From Candidatus Copromonas faecavium (nom. illeg.) (lineage in GTDB: Bacteria; Bacillota; Clostridia; Lachnospirales; Lachnospiraceae), in NCBI GenBank assembly GCA_018712915.1, contig DVGC01000001.1, forward strand, positions 1 through 64,000: 64,000 nucleotides of DNA, given 5' to 3'. This document shows positions 42,083 to 49,524 of the stretch, one piece after another. Below the pieces are notes generated by a model. It was not told where the DNA came from, searched no databases, and saw only the letters and a program-made list of their open reading frames with translations. The stretch's first letter is position 1. The number at the start of each line of letters is the position of its first letter. The position numbers were made by a program, and so were the translations under genes.

Positions 42083-43486
42083 ATGGCGAAAAAAAAGAAC
42101 AAAAAAATTGTTCGGTATCGCCGGCCTTTGAATATCAATGTGGGGATGATTATATTCGCCCTGATTTTTGCATACATGGCCTTTTACGTCTATACCTATG
42201 CCCGGCGCGACAAAATTGAATTTTATGAAGTCGTAGAAGGCGGAATCGTAAATGATCAGAGACATACCGGCATTATTTTCCGGAACGAGGAAGTAAAATA
42301 TACCGACCGGGCCGGAAACATCAATTTCTATCTTCAGGAAGGGAAGCGGGCAGCCGTAGGCACCAGAATCTATTCCATAGATGAGACGGGAACCATTTCC
42401 CAGCTTCTGGCAGAACAAACCGGAGATTCCGTATCCCTGTCTTCGGAAAACCTTTCTTCCCTGCAGAAGGAACTTTCTTCCTTCAGCCAGACCTTTCAGG
42501 AGACAAATTTCCGGGAAGTTTATGACGTAAAATACACCCTGGATTCCAGAGTTCTGGAATACGTCAGCGTGGATGCCATGAAAAACCTGGACAGCATTCT
42601 GGAAGAAGCGGGAGCCAATTTCACCCAGGTCCGTTCCGATGCCGCAGGCGTTGTATCCTATTCGGTGGATTCCATGGAGAGCTTATCCCCGACCCAGGTA
42701 ACGGCTGATATGTTTGACCGATCCCAGTACACCAAAACAGGAGTCCGTTCCGGGCAGCTGGTGGAAAGCGGTGCGCCTGCCTATAAGCTTATTACCTCAG
42801 AAGACTGGTCCATCGTGTTCCAGATGACTCCGGAGGAAATTTCCCAGTATGGGGACAAGACTTCCCTGTCTTTAAAATTTGATGGAACCGGACTGGAAAC
42901 CTCCGCAGCATTTTCTATGATTACGGGAGCAGACGGCGGAACTTACGGGAAGCTGGATTTTAACAAATACATGGAACAGTTTATTTCTGACCGGTTTGTG
43001 GATTTTGAGATCCTGACAGATGAAGTTCAGGGTCTTAAAATTCCCAGAACGGCCGTGACAACCATGAATTTTTACATCGTTCCCAGAGATTTTTATGTCA
43101 GCTCAGAAAACGGATCGGCCAGCGGCTTTTACCGGGAAGTATACTCAGAGAACGGTCCCAGCATGGAATTGATTTCTCCGACGATTTACAATGCGGATGA
43201 GGAATATTATTATCTGGACGCAGGAGAGAGCAGTGAAGTCAAAGCAGGCGATTACCTGATTAAGGCTGATTCCCAGGAGCGCTATCAGGTGGGCGCCATG
43301 GAAGCAGTGGAAGGCGTGTTCAATATCAACCGGGGCTATACCATTTTCCGTAAAATCGAGGTATTAAGCTCCAACGATGAATTTTATACCGTAGCCAAAG
43401 GAACCGATTACGGCCTGTCCGTATACGATCACATCGTTCTGGACGCGTCCAGCGTATCCGGCAACGGGATCGTGCTTTACCAGTAA
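42083..43486 (+). CDS. HlyD-like membrane adaptor protein in the ylm-sepF cluster
   Basis: 467 residues, behind AGGAGGAAG. A basic front (MAKKKNKKIVRYRRP) and one membrane helix (VGMIIFALIFAYMAFYVYTYA) are followed by an external region. YEVVEGGIVNDQRHTGIIFRNE and AGDYLIKADSQERYQVGAMEAV resemble the barrel-sandwich parts of HlyD-type adaptors. No transporter partner is adjacent, and its stable place ahead of ylmE-sepF suggests a wall or division role. The link to efflux is by fold only. Confidence 0.7.
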   Translation: MAKKKNKKIVRYRRPLNINVGMIIFALIFAYMAFYVYTYARRDKIEFYEVVEGGIVNDQRHTGIIFRNEEVKYTDRAGNINFYLQEGKRAAVGTRIYSIDETGTISQLLAEQTGDSVSLSSENLSSLQKELSSFSQTFQETNFREVYDVKYTLDSRVLEYVSVDAMKNLDSILEEAGANFTQVRSDAAGVVSYSVDSMESLSPTQVTADMFDRSQYTKTGVRSGQLVESGAPAYKLITSEDWSIVFQMTPEEISQYGDKTSLSLKFDGTGLETSAAFSMITGADGGTYGKLDFNKYMEQFISDRFVDFEILTDEVQGLKIPRTAVTTMNFYIVPRDFYVSSENGSASGFYREVYSENGPSMELISPTIYNADEEYYYLDAGESSEVKAGDYLIKADSQERYQVGAMEAVEGVFNINRGYTIFRKIEVLSSNDEFYTVAKGTDYGLSVYDHIVLDASSVSGNGIVLYQ

Positions 43487-43536
43487 TTCTCTTTCAGGGT
43501 GCGGTTCTTAAACTTTTGATTCAGGAGGGAAAAAAC

Positions 43537-44220
43537 ATGTCAGTGACAGAAAACATAAAAAATATTCATGAACGGATGGCGGCCGCCTGTGCCCGTTCCG
43601 GACGCCGGATGGAGGATATCACACTGGTTGCCGTCAGCAAAACAAAACCGGTTTCCATGATGCAGGAAGCCTATGAGACAGGATGCCTGGATTTTGGAGA
43701 AAATAAGGTGCAGGAAATCGTGAATAAGAAGCCGCAGATGCCGGAGGACGCCAGGTTCCACATGATTGGCCATCTGCAGACTAATAAGGTGGGACAGGTC
43801 ATCGATAAGGCGGTTCTGATTCATTCGGTGGACAGCCTCCATCTGGCTGAAAAGATTGAAAAGGAAGCCGAAAAACGGGAGATGATTTCGGATATCCTTC
43901 TGGAGGTCAATGTGGCCAGGGAAGAGAGCAAGTATGGAATGTTTCTTGAGGATGTGACAAAAAATCTGGAAGTCATTTCCAGATTCCCCCATATTCGCGT
44001 AAAAGGCCTGATGACCATTGCACCAAATGTAGAAAATGCAGAAGAAAATCGAAAATTTTTTAAAGAATTATATCAATTATATGTTGACATCAAAAGTAAA
44101 AACATTGATAATGGTACCATGAGTATGCTTTCCATGGGTATGACCGGAGATTTTGAGGTTGCCATTGAGGAAGGCGCAACTCTGATAAGAGTCGGAACCG
44201 GAATTTTTGGTTCCAGATAG
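43537..44220 (+). CDS. ylmE: YggS-family PLP homeostasis protein (YlmE)
   Basis: 227 residues from the ATG at 43537 behind AGGAGGG. A PLP-binding alanine-racemase-like barrel: LVAVSKTKPVSMM holds the PLP lysine, and DFGENKVQE, HMIGHLQTNKV and SMGMTGDFEVAIEEGATLIRVGTGIFG follow. YggS proteins balance vitamin B6 and amino-acid pools and lack strong enzyme activity. The gene order with sepF is conserved across Gram-positives. Confidence 0.95.
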   Translation: MSVTENIKNIHERMAAACARSGRRMEDITLVAVSKTKPVSMMQEAYETGCLDFGENKVQEIVNKKPQMPEDARFHMIGHLQTNKVGQVIDKAVLIHSVDSLHLAEKIEKEAEKREMISDILLEVNVAREESKYGMFLEDVTKNLEVISRFPHIRVKGLMTIAPNVENAEENRKFFKELYQLYVDIKSKNIDNGTMSMLSMGMTGDFEVAIEEGATLIRVGTGIFGSR

Positions 44221-44238
44221 ATTGGAGAGGAACAGGTT

Positions 44239-44760
44239 ATGAGCTTTTTAAGCAAACTGATGGATACAATGCGCTTAAATGACAACGACGATGACGATGA
44301 CTACTTCCTGGACAGTGACTACGAAGATGATGAGAAACCGGCGAGAAAGAGCCTGTTTAAGAGACAGGCTGGTGACGACTATGAAGATGACTATGAGGAC
44401 GAGCCTGCAAAACCAAGATTTCTTCCGCGCCCCGCAAACAACAATAAGGTTGTTTCCATGCGGCGGGGAATGGAGGTTTCCCTGATTAAGCCTACCTCCC
44501 TTGATGACGCCAAGGAAATCTGCGATTATCTGCTGGCCGGCAAGGCAGTTGTTTTAAATATGGAAGGAATCCATATGGAGACGGCACAAAGAATCATTGA
44601 TTTTACTTCCGGAGCCACCTATTCCCTCAGTGGAAATCTCCAGAAAATCTCCAATTACATATTTATTGCCACGCCGCCGTCCGTGGAACTTTCGGGAGAT
44701 TTTCAGGATCTGCTTTCAGGCGGAAATCTTGATGTTTCCGGCCTGAACATTCATCTTTAG
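44239..44760 (+). CDS. sepF: Cell division protein SepF
   Basis: 173 residues. A short membrane-binding helix (MSFLSKLMDTMRLN) is followed by a strongly acidic linker full of Asp (NDDDDDYFLDSDYEDD), then the SepF core (VSLIKPTSLDDAKEICDYLL, MEGIHMETAQRIIDFTSGATYSLSG). SepF tethers FtsZ to the membrane and bundles it at the septum. The linker is encoded by near-repeated GAC/GAT/GAA codons. Confidence 0.95.
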   Translation: MSFLSKLMDTMRLNDNDDDDDYFLDSDYEDDEKPARKSLFKRQAGDDYEDDYEDEPAKPRFLPRPANNNKVVSMRRGMEVSLIKPTSLDDAKEICDYLLAGKAVVLNMEGIHMETAQRIIDFTSGATYSLSGNLQKISNYIFIATPPSVELSGDFQDLLSGGNLDVSGLNIHL

Positions 44761-44775
44761 AAGGAATATCAACGA

Positions 44776-45540
44776 GTGAAGCAAATGGAAAAAGAAGAAC
44801 AGCTTTTCAGGAAACGAATCTGTGAACTGGCGGCCCTTTCCTATGAACGGGATATTCCGGTTCATACAAATTTTCTGACTTTGAACGAACAGGCTGTTTT
44901 CCAGAGTATTTCTGCCACGCTGCCGCCGGTAAAGTACGAGCTTGCCGGCGGCAGCGCAATGTCTGAACGGAAGGTGCTCTGTTTTCTTCCCTCCTACGAG
45001 GAAGAACCGGGACAGCTTCCTTTTTCCTGTGTGGAAATCAGGCCGTCAAATCCCAGATTTTCCGAATCCCTGACGCACCGGGATTTTCTCGGCGCCATCA
45101 TGAATCTCGGGATTGAGCGGGATATGATTGGTGATATCCTCTCAAACGGTCAGGGCGCTTATGTGTTCGTTATGAATCCGATGGTTTCCTATCTGACAGA
45201 GCAGCTGACCACGGTCAGGAAAACGCCTGTATCCCTCTCTGTCAGAGAGGACCCGGCGGCCTTTCCTCAGCCGGAATTTGAACGGCTGGAGGGTACCTTA
45301 AGTTCCGTCCGCCTGGATGCCGTCATTGCGCTCTGCGGACGGATGTCCCGGGGAAAGGCCGCAGACCTGATTGAGGGCGAAAAAGCCTTGTTAAACGGGC
45401 AGCCCTGCATGTCCGTATCCCGGCAGATGAAGGAAGGAGAGGTCTTGTCTCTCCGCGGGATCGGAAAATTTCGTCTGGAGTCCATCGGAGCGCCAACGAA
45501 AAAGGGCCGGATTCCCGTGGTAATATTGAAATACCGGTAG
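44776..45540 (+). CDS. ylmH: YlmH family RNA-binding S4 protein
   Basis: 254 residues from a GTG 15 bases after sepF. The YlmH-type body (LTHRDFLGAIMNLGIERDMIGDI) precedes a C-terminal S4 domain (LDAVIALCGRMSRGKAADLI). In other Firmicutes YlmH-like proteins take part in ribosome rescue or quality control on 50S subunits with stalled peptidyl-tRNA; that role is transferred by family. Confidence 0.92.
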   Translation: MKQMEKEEQLFRKRICELAALSYERDIPVHTNFLTLNEQAVFQSISATLPPVKYELAGGSAMSERKVLCFLPSYEEEPGQLPFSCVEIRPSNPRFSESLTHRDFLGAIMNLGIERDMIGDILSNGQGAYVFVMNPMVSYLTEQLTTVRKTPVSLSVREDPAAFPQPEFERLEGTLSSVRLDAVIALCGRMSRGKAADLIEGEKALLNGQPCMSVSRQMKEGEVLSLRGIGKFRLESIGAPTKKGRIPVVILKYR

Positions 45541-45606
45541 AAAACAGCACTTTTAAACGCAATTCTATTAAAAAACCTACTCTGTATGCAGAAAGGAGTG
45601 CCAAAT

Positions 45607-46707
45607 ATGCAGATGGAAAAAATGGAACGGATTCCCGTCTCTCAAAACGGGAATCATATGTATGATATTGTACTGGATCGTTCTTTTCAGGGCCTCCAAC
45701 GGGAATTAAAGGCTCTGGGAACAGAGTCCAGAAAGCTTTGTATTGTTACTGATACCAATGTAGCACCTCTTTATCTGCAGGAGATTCTGGATATCACCGC
45801 CGGCTGCTGCCGTCAGGCAGATTCCTTGGTCATTCCGGCCGGAGAAGAGCATAAAAATCTGGATACGGTCCGGACCGTCTATGAATTTTTGATCGAACGT
45901 CATTATGACCGGAAGGATTTATTAGTGGCTCTGGGCGGCGGCGTTGTGGGAGATCTCTGCGGCTTTGCGGCGGCTACCTACCTGCGTGGTGTCGGTTTTG
46001 TTCAGATTCCGACCACCCTTTTATCCCAGGTGGATTCCAGCATCGGCGGAAAAACAGGAGTCGATTTTGACGCATATAAAAATATGGTGGGAGCATTTCA
46101 TATGCCGCGTCTGGTCTATGCCAATGTTTCTGCTCTGAAAACTCTCCCGGCCCTTCAGTTTTCATCGGGAATGGGCGAGGTCATCAAGCACGGCCTGATC
46201 CGGGACCGGGAATATTTCGACTGGATTCTTTCCCATGAAAGGGATATTCTGGCCCATGATCCGGAAACGCTGGCACTGATGATTCAGGGAAGCTGTCTGA
46301 TTAAGCGGGAAGTGGTGGAGCTGGATCCCACGGAGCAGAATGAGCGGGCTGCCTTAAATTTCGGCCATACCCTGGGCCATGCCATTGAAAAACTGAAGCA
46401 GTTTTCCATGCCTCACGGCCTCTGTGTGGCTCTTGGCGCCCTTGCAGCCATGCGGCTGTGTGTGAATCGGGGAATGGTATCGGAAGCCGACACAGAGGCG
46501 TACAGAGGCGCTCTCAGGGCCTTTGACCTGCCCCAGACGGTTTCCAGCCTCAAGGAGGACGATGTGCTGGCCGCCACAAAAAGCGATAAAAAAATGGAGG
46601 CAGGCATCATTAAATTTATTCTTCTGAACGGCGTGGGACACGCATACATCGACCGGACTGTAACAGAGGATGAAATGAGGCAGGCTCTGCATGAAATTAT
46701 GAGGTAA
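45607..46707 (+). CDS. aroB: 3-dehydroquinate synthase
   Basis: Second step of the shikimate pathway: DAHP to 3-dehydroquinate, with NAD and a divalent metal. 366 residues from the ATG at 45607 behind AAAGGAG; the track start at 45586 sits on the ribosome site. LVALGGGVVGDLCGFAAATYLRG, IPTTLLSQVDSSIGGKTGVD and FGHTLGHAIE carry cofactor, substrate and metal ligands. It stands alone; no other aro gene is in the window. Confidence 0.96.
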   Translation: MQMEKMERIPVSQNGNHMYDIVLDRSFQGLQRELKALGTESRKLCIVTDTNVAPLYLQEILDITAGCCRQADSLVIPAGEEHKNLDTVRTVYEFLIERHYDRKDLLVALGGGVVGDLCGFAAATYLRGVGFVQIPTTLLSQVDSSIGGKTGVDFDAYKNMVGAFHMPRLVYANVSALKTLPALQFSSGMGEVIKHGLIRDREYFDWILSHERDILAHDPETLALMIQGSCLIKREVVELDPTEQNERAALNFGHTLGHAIEKLKQFSMPHGLCVALGALAAMRLCVNRGMVSEADTEAYRGALRAFDLPQTVSSLKEDDVLAATKSDKKMEAGIIKFILLNGVGHAYIDRTVTEDEMRQALHEIMR

Positions 46708-46761
46708 GGCTGCCCCGGGTTCTTCCCGCATCAAAGAAATAACTGTATAAAGGAGTCTTTA

Positions 46762-47337
46762 ATGAATAGCTTATGGAAGCGCTACGGCCTTTTTGGCCTG
46801 CTTGCCCTGATTCTTGTGGCCTTTGATCAGTGGACCAAGGCCCTGGCTTTCCGCATGCTGCGGACAGAAGGCCCTCTGGTACTGATAGAGGGAGTCTTTG
46901 AACTGCATTATTCCGAAAACCGCGGTGCCGCCTTCGGAATTTTACAAGGGAAGCAATGGTTTTTCCTTCTTGTCGCGGCAGCTGTTGTAGTGATCATTCT
47001 TTTGTTTCTCTCCAGACTGCCATGGACCCGACGGCTTGCCCCGTTATTTTTCTGCCTGGTTCTTCTTTGTTCCGGCGCAGTTGGAAACGTCATAGACCGG
47101 CTCCTCAGAGGTTTCGTGGTGGATTTCTTTTATTTCCGCCTGATTGACTTTCCGATTTTCAATGTGGCTGACTGTTATGTGGTTGTATCCGCCATCCTTT
47201 TGATTTTGCTGACCGGTTTCTGGTACAAGGACGAAGATTTTTCCTTCCTGCAGGAAAAAGGAACAGCGGATGCAAAGCAGAACAGAAGCGGCAGACCTGA
47301 AAAGGAAAATGGAACGCACCAGGACACCGGCAAATAA
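46762..47337 (+). CDS. lspA: Lipoprotein signal peptidase
   Basis: Cuts prolipoproteins ahead of the lipid-modified Cys; at least two candidate substrates (DUF3048 protein and carboxypeptidase) are in this window. 191 residues, four membrane helices, aspartates in NVIDRLLRGFVVDFFYF and FNVADCYV. The C-terminal 35 residues (DEDFSFLQEKGTADAK onward) are a hydrophilic tail longer than usual. Start behind AAGGAG. rluD follows, as is common. Confidence 0.95.
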   Translation: MNSLWKRYGLFGLLALILVAFDQWTKALAFRMLRTEGPLVLIEGVFELHYSENRGAAFGILQGKQWFFLLVAAAVVVIILLFLSRLPWTRRLAPLFFCLVLLCSGAVGNVIDRLLRGFVVDFFYFRLIDFPIFNVADCYVVVSAILLILLTGFWYKDEDFSFLQEKGTADAKQNRSGRPEKENGTHQDTGK

Positions 47338-47383
47338 AAGAGAATTTACAAAATGTCAAGCAAACGGAAGGAGATGGCAGGAA

Positions 47384-48289
47384 ATGAGCAGGCTGTATGT
47401 AACAGAAGAATCAGAGGGAGACCGGATTGACCGGTTTCTGGCGGAAAAATGTGAAGATCTGTCCCGCTCCTTCCTGCAGAAGCTTCTAAAGTCCGGCCAG
47501 GTTTTCGTCAATGGAAAGGCCGTCAAAGCCAGCTACCGGGTCATGGAAGGCGATGAGGCAGTGTTTGAGGTACCTGATGCCATCGAGCCGGAAATTCTTC
47601 CGGAAAACATTCCCCTGGATATCCTTTATGAGGACCAGGATGTGATTGTGGTGAACAAACCCAAGGGGATGGTGGTCCATCCGGCCGCCGGACATTATAC
47701 AGGGACCCTGGTGAATGCTCTGATGTATCATTGCCGTGAGGATCTGTCCGGCATCAACGGTGTATTGCGTCCCGGAATCGTCCACCGGATTGACATGGAC
47801 ACCACCGGAGCCATCATTGCCTGTAAAAATGATCTGGCCCATTCCTCTATTGCCGCCCAGCTAAAGGAGCATTCCATCACCAGGCGGTATGAGGCCATCG
47901 TCCATGGTGTTTTAAAAGAAGATGAGGGTACCATAAACGCTCCCATCGGGCGCAGTCCGAAAGACCGCAAAAAAATGGCGGTTCATGTGCCTGGCGGCAA
48001 ACCGGCGGTCACTCATTACCGGGTTCTGGACCATTATCAGAATTTTACTCATATTGAATGCCGGCTGGAAACAGGCCGGACCCACCAGATCCGGGTGCAT
48101 ATGGCCTCCCTTGGTCACCCACTTTTAGGAGATCAGGTTTATGGACCTTCCAAATGTCCTTATAAGCTGCAGGGGCAGACGCTTCATGCCGGGGTTCTCG
48201 GTTTTCTGCATCCCAGAACCGGCGCATATATGGAATTTACAGCCCCTCTGCCTGATTATTTCCGGCATCTGCTGGATATCTTAAAATAG
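47384..48289 (+). CDS. rluD: 23S rRNA pseudouridine synthase, RluD family
   Basis: 301 residues from the ATG at 47384 behind AAGGAGATGG. N-terminal S4 domain (RIDRFLAEKCEDLSRSFLQK), then the catalytic domain with NKPKGMVVHPAAGH and HRIDMDTTG, whose Asp is catalytic, and a late GRTHQIRVHMASLGHPLLGD. It makes pseudouridines in helix 69 of 23S rRNA if a true RluD; RluC-like specificity cannot be excluded. Confidence 0.93.
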   Translation: MSRLYVTEESEGDRIDRFLAEKCEDLSRSFLQKLLKSGQVFVNGKAVKASYRVMEGDEAVFEVPDAIEPEILPENIPLDILYEDQDVIVVNKPKGMVVHPAAGHYTGTLVNALMYHCREDLSGINGVLRPGIVHRIDMDTTGAIIACKNDLAHSSIAAQLKEHSITRRYEAIVHGVLKEDEGTINAPIGRSPKDRKKMAVHVPGGKPAVTHYRVLDHYQNFTHIECRLETGRTHQIRVHMASLGHPLLGDQVYGPSKCPYKLQGQTLHAGVLGFLHPRTGAYMEFTAPLPDYFRHLLDILK

Positions 48290-48355
48290 CCTGCAGGCGA
48301 CGGTTTTCCATTCGGATATTCCTTCCGGAATGATATTTCTTATCCGGCATCTTTT

Positions 48356-48399
48356 CCTGAGCAATGCTGCCCATACTTCCGCATTGTTCAGGATTTTTT
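48356..48399 (+). terminator. Terminator after rluD
   Basis: 12-bp stem CCTGAGCAATGC / GCATTGTTCAGG with one G-T pair, followed by ATTTTTTG. Confidence 0.9.
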
Positions 48400-48420
48400 G
48401 TTTGATTTGTGGGATAACTC

Positions 48421-48448
48421 TTGCAATTTTCCGAAAACAATGTATAAT
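48421..48448 (+). promoter_or_regulatory. Promoter of the cytidylate-kinase-like gene
   Basis: TTGCAA, 16 bases, TATAAT, starting 21 bases past the rluD terminator. Confidence 0.75.
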
Positions 48449-48493
48449 AAGAATAGAACACCATACAATTACAGACAGGAAGGAGCGGTGGGT

Positions 48494-49132
48494 ATGAGTG
48501 ATCATCTCGTTATTACAATTGGCCGTGAATGCGGCAGCGGTGGCAGACATATCGGAAAAATGCTGGCAGAGGAGCTTGGAATTAAATGCTATGACAAGGA
48601 ACTGCTGAACCTGGCAGCAAAGGAAAGCGGGTTATGCCGGGAATTGTTTGAGTCTCATGACGAAAAGCCCACCAACAGCTTTCTGTATTCCCTCGTGATG
48701 GATACGTATTCTCTGGGCTACACCAATTCCGCTTACCGGGATATGCCGATTAATCACAAAATCTTTCTGGCTCAGTTTGACACCATTAAAAAGCTGGCTA
48801 CAGAAGAGTCCTGCATTATCATCGGCCGGTGCGCAGATTATGCTCTGGCAGATTTTCCCAATGTGGTAACGGTATTTGTCACTGCAGATGACGATGTGAA
48901 GATTCACACTCTGATGGAGCGTCATAAGATTTCCGAATCGGAAGCCAAGGATATGATGATTAAGACGGATAAACGCCGTTCCAGCTATTATAATTATTAT
49001 TCCAATAAGCGCTGGGGCGATACGAGAAGCTACGATCTCTGCCTGAACAGCAGCAAGGTGGGTTTGGATGGAGCAGTGCAGATTATCCGGTCTTTCGCCG
49101 ATCTGAAAATAGCTCACAAAAACCGGAAATAA
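48494..49132 (+). CDS. Cytidylate kinase-like protein
   Basis: 212 residues from the ATG at 48494 behind GGAAGGAGCGG. The P-loop region GRECGSGGRHIGKMLAEELG and IIIGRCADYALADFPNVVTVF belong to the cytidylate-kinase-like (AAA_26) family, which is separate from Cmk proper and of unsettled substrate. YYNYYSNKRWGDTRSYDLCLNSSKVG near the end is typical. It is a single-gene unit between a terminator and a downstream terminator. A coding-like stretch follows the stop in another frame (see findings). Confidence 0.88.
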   Translation: MSDHLVITIGRECGSGGRHIGKMLAEELGIKCYDKELLNLAAKESGLCRELFESHDEKPTNSFLYSLVMDTYSLGYTNSAYRDMPINHKIFLAQFDTIKKLATEESCIIIGRCADYALADFPNVVTVFVTADDDVKIHTLMERHKISESEAKDMMIKTDKRRSSYYNYYSNKRWGDTRSYDLCLNSSKVGLDGAVQIIRSFADLKIAHKNRK

Positions 49133-49247
49133 GCAGGCATAAAGACCCGGAGCAGGAAAAGACTACTGAAACAGAAGAATCCGGCACAGAAACCAACACG
49201 GAAGTATCCGGAAGAAGAAAAAAGAACAAAAGAGAAATCTATAGGGG

Positions 49248-49273
49248 CGCAGTCTTAAAGGCTGCGTCTTTTT
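49248..49273 (+). terminator. Terminator after the cytidylate-kinase-like gene
   Basis: CGCAGTC-TTAAA-GGCTGCG (one T-G pair) followed by TCTTTTT. It lies in the 392-base gap 49133-49524, which also holds the possible Pho-type promoter and a plain leader. Confidence 0.75.
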
Positions 49274-49369
49274 GTGTTCCGGGGAGCATGACATCTTCGT
49301 ATTCCGGATTTCCTGATTTCATGTCCTCTTTTTGTTCCGGATACCGCAGTTTCTCTTCTTCTGCAAAAA

Positions 49370-49413
49370 TTAAGATTAACTTAACATCCTTTTCCTGACA
49401 GTCATGATATAAT
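49370..49413 (+). promoter_or_regulatory. Promoter of the NlpC/P60 gene with Pho-box-like repeats
   Basis: A perfect TATAAT (49408-49413) has no good -35. Upstream, TTAAGA and TTAACA lie 11 bases apart (49370, 49381), the spacing of PhoP/PhoB direct repeats in Gram-positives. A regulator-dependent promoter would fit, but only two repeats are seen. Confidence 0.35.
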
Positions 49414-49524
49414 GGAACGCAGGCATGTCTATCCATGTCTTTCCCGCGCATTCCGTGTGTTTTGACATACCAGGCGCAGCCTGAACTTCTTGTTGACAAC
49501 AATATTTGACAGAAAGATGAATCC

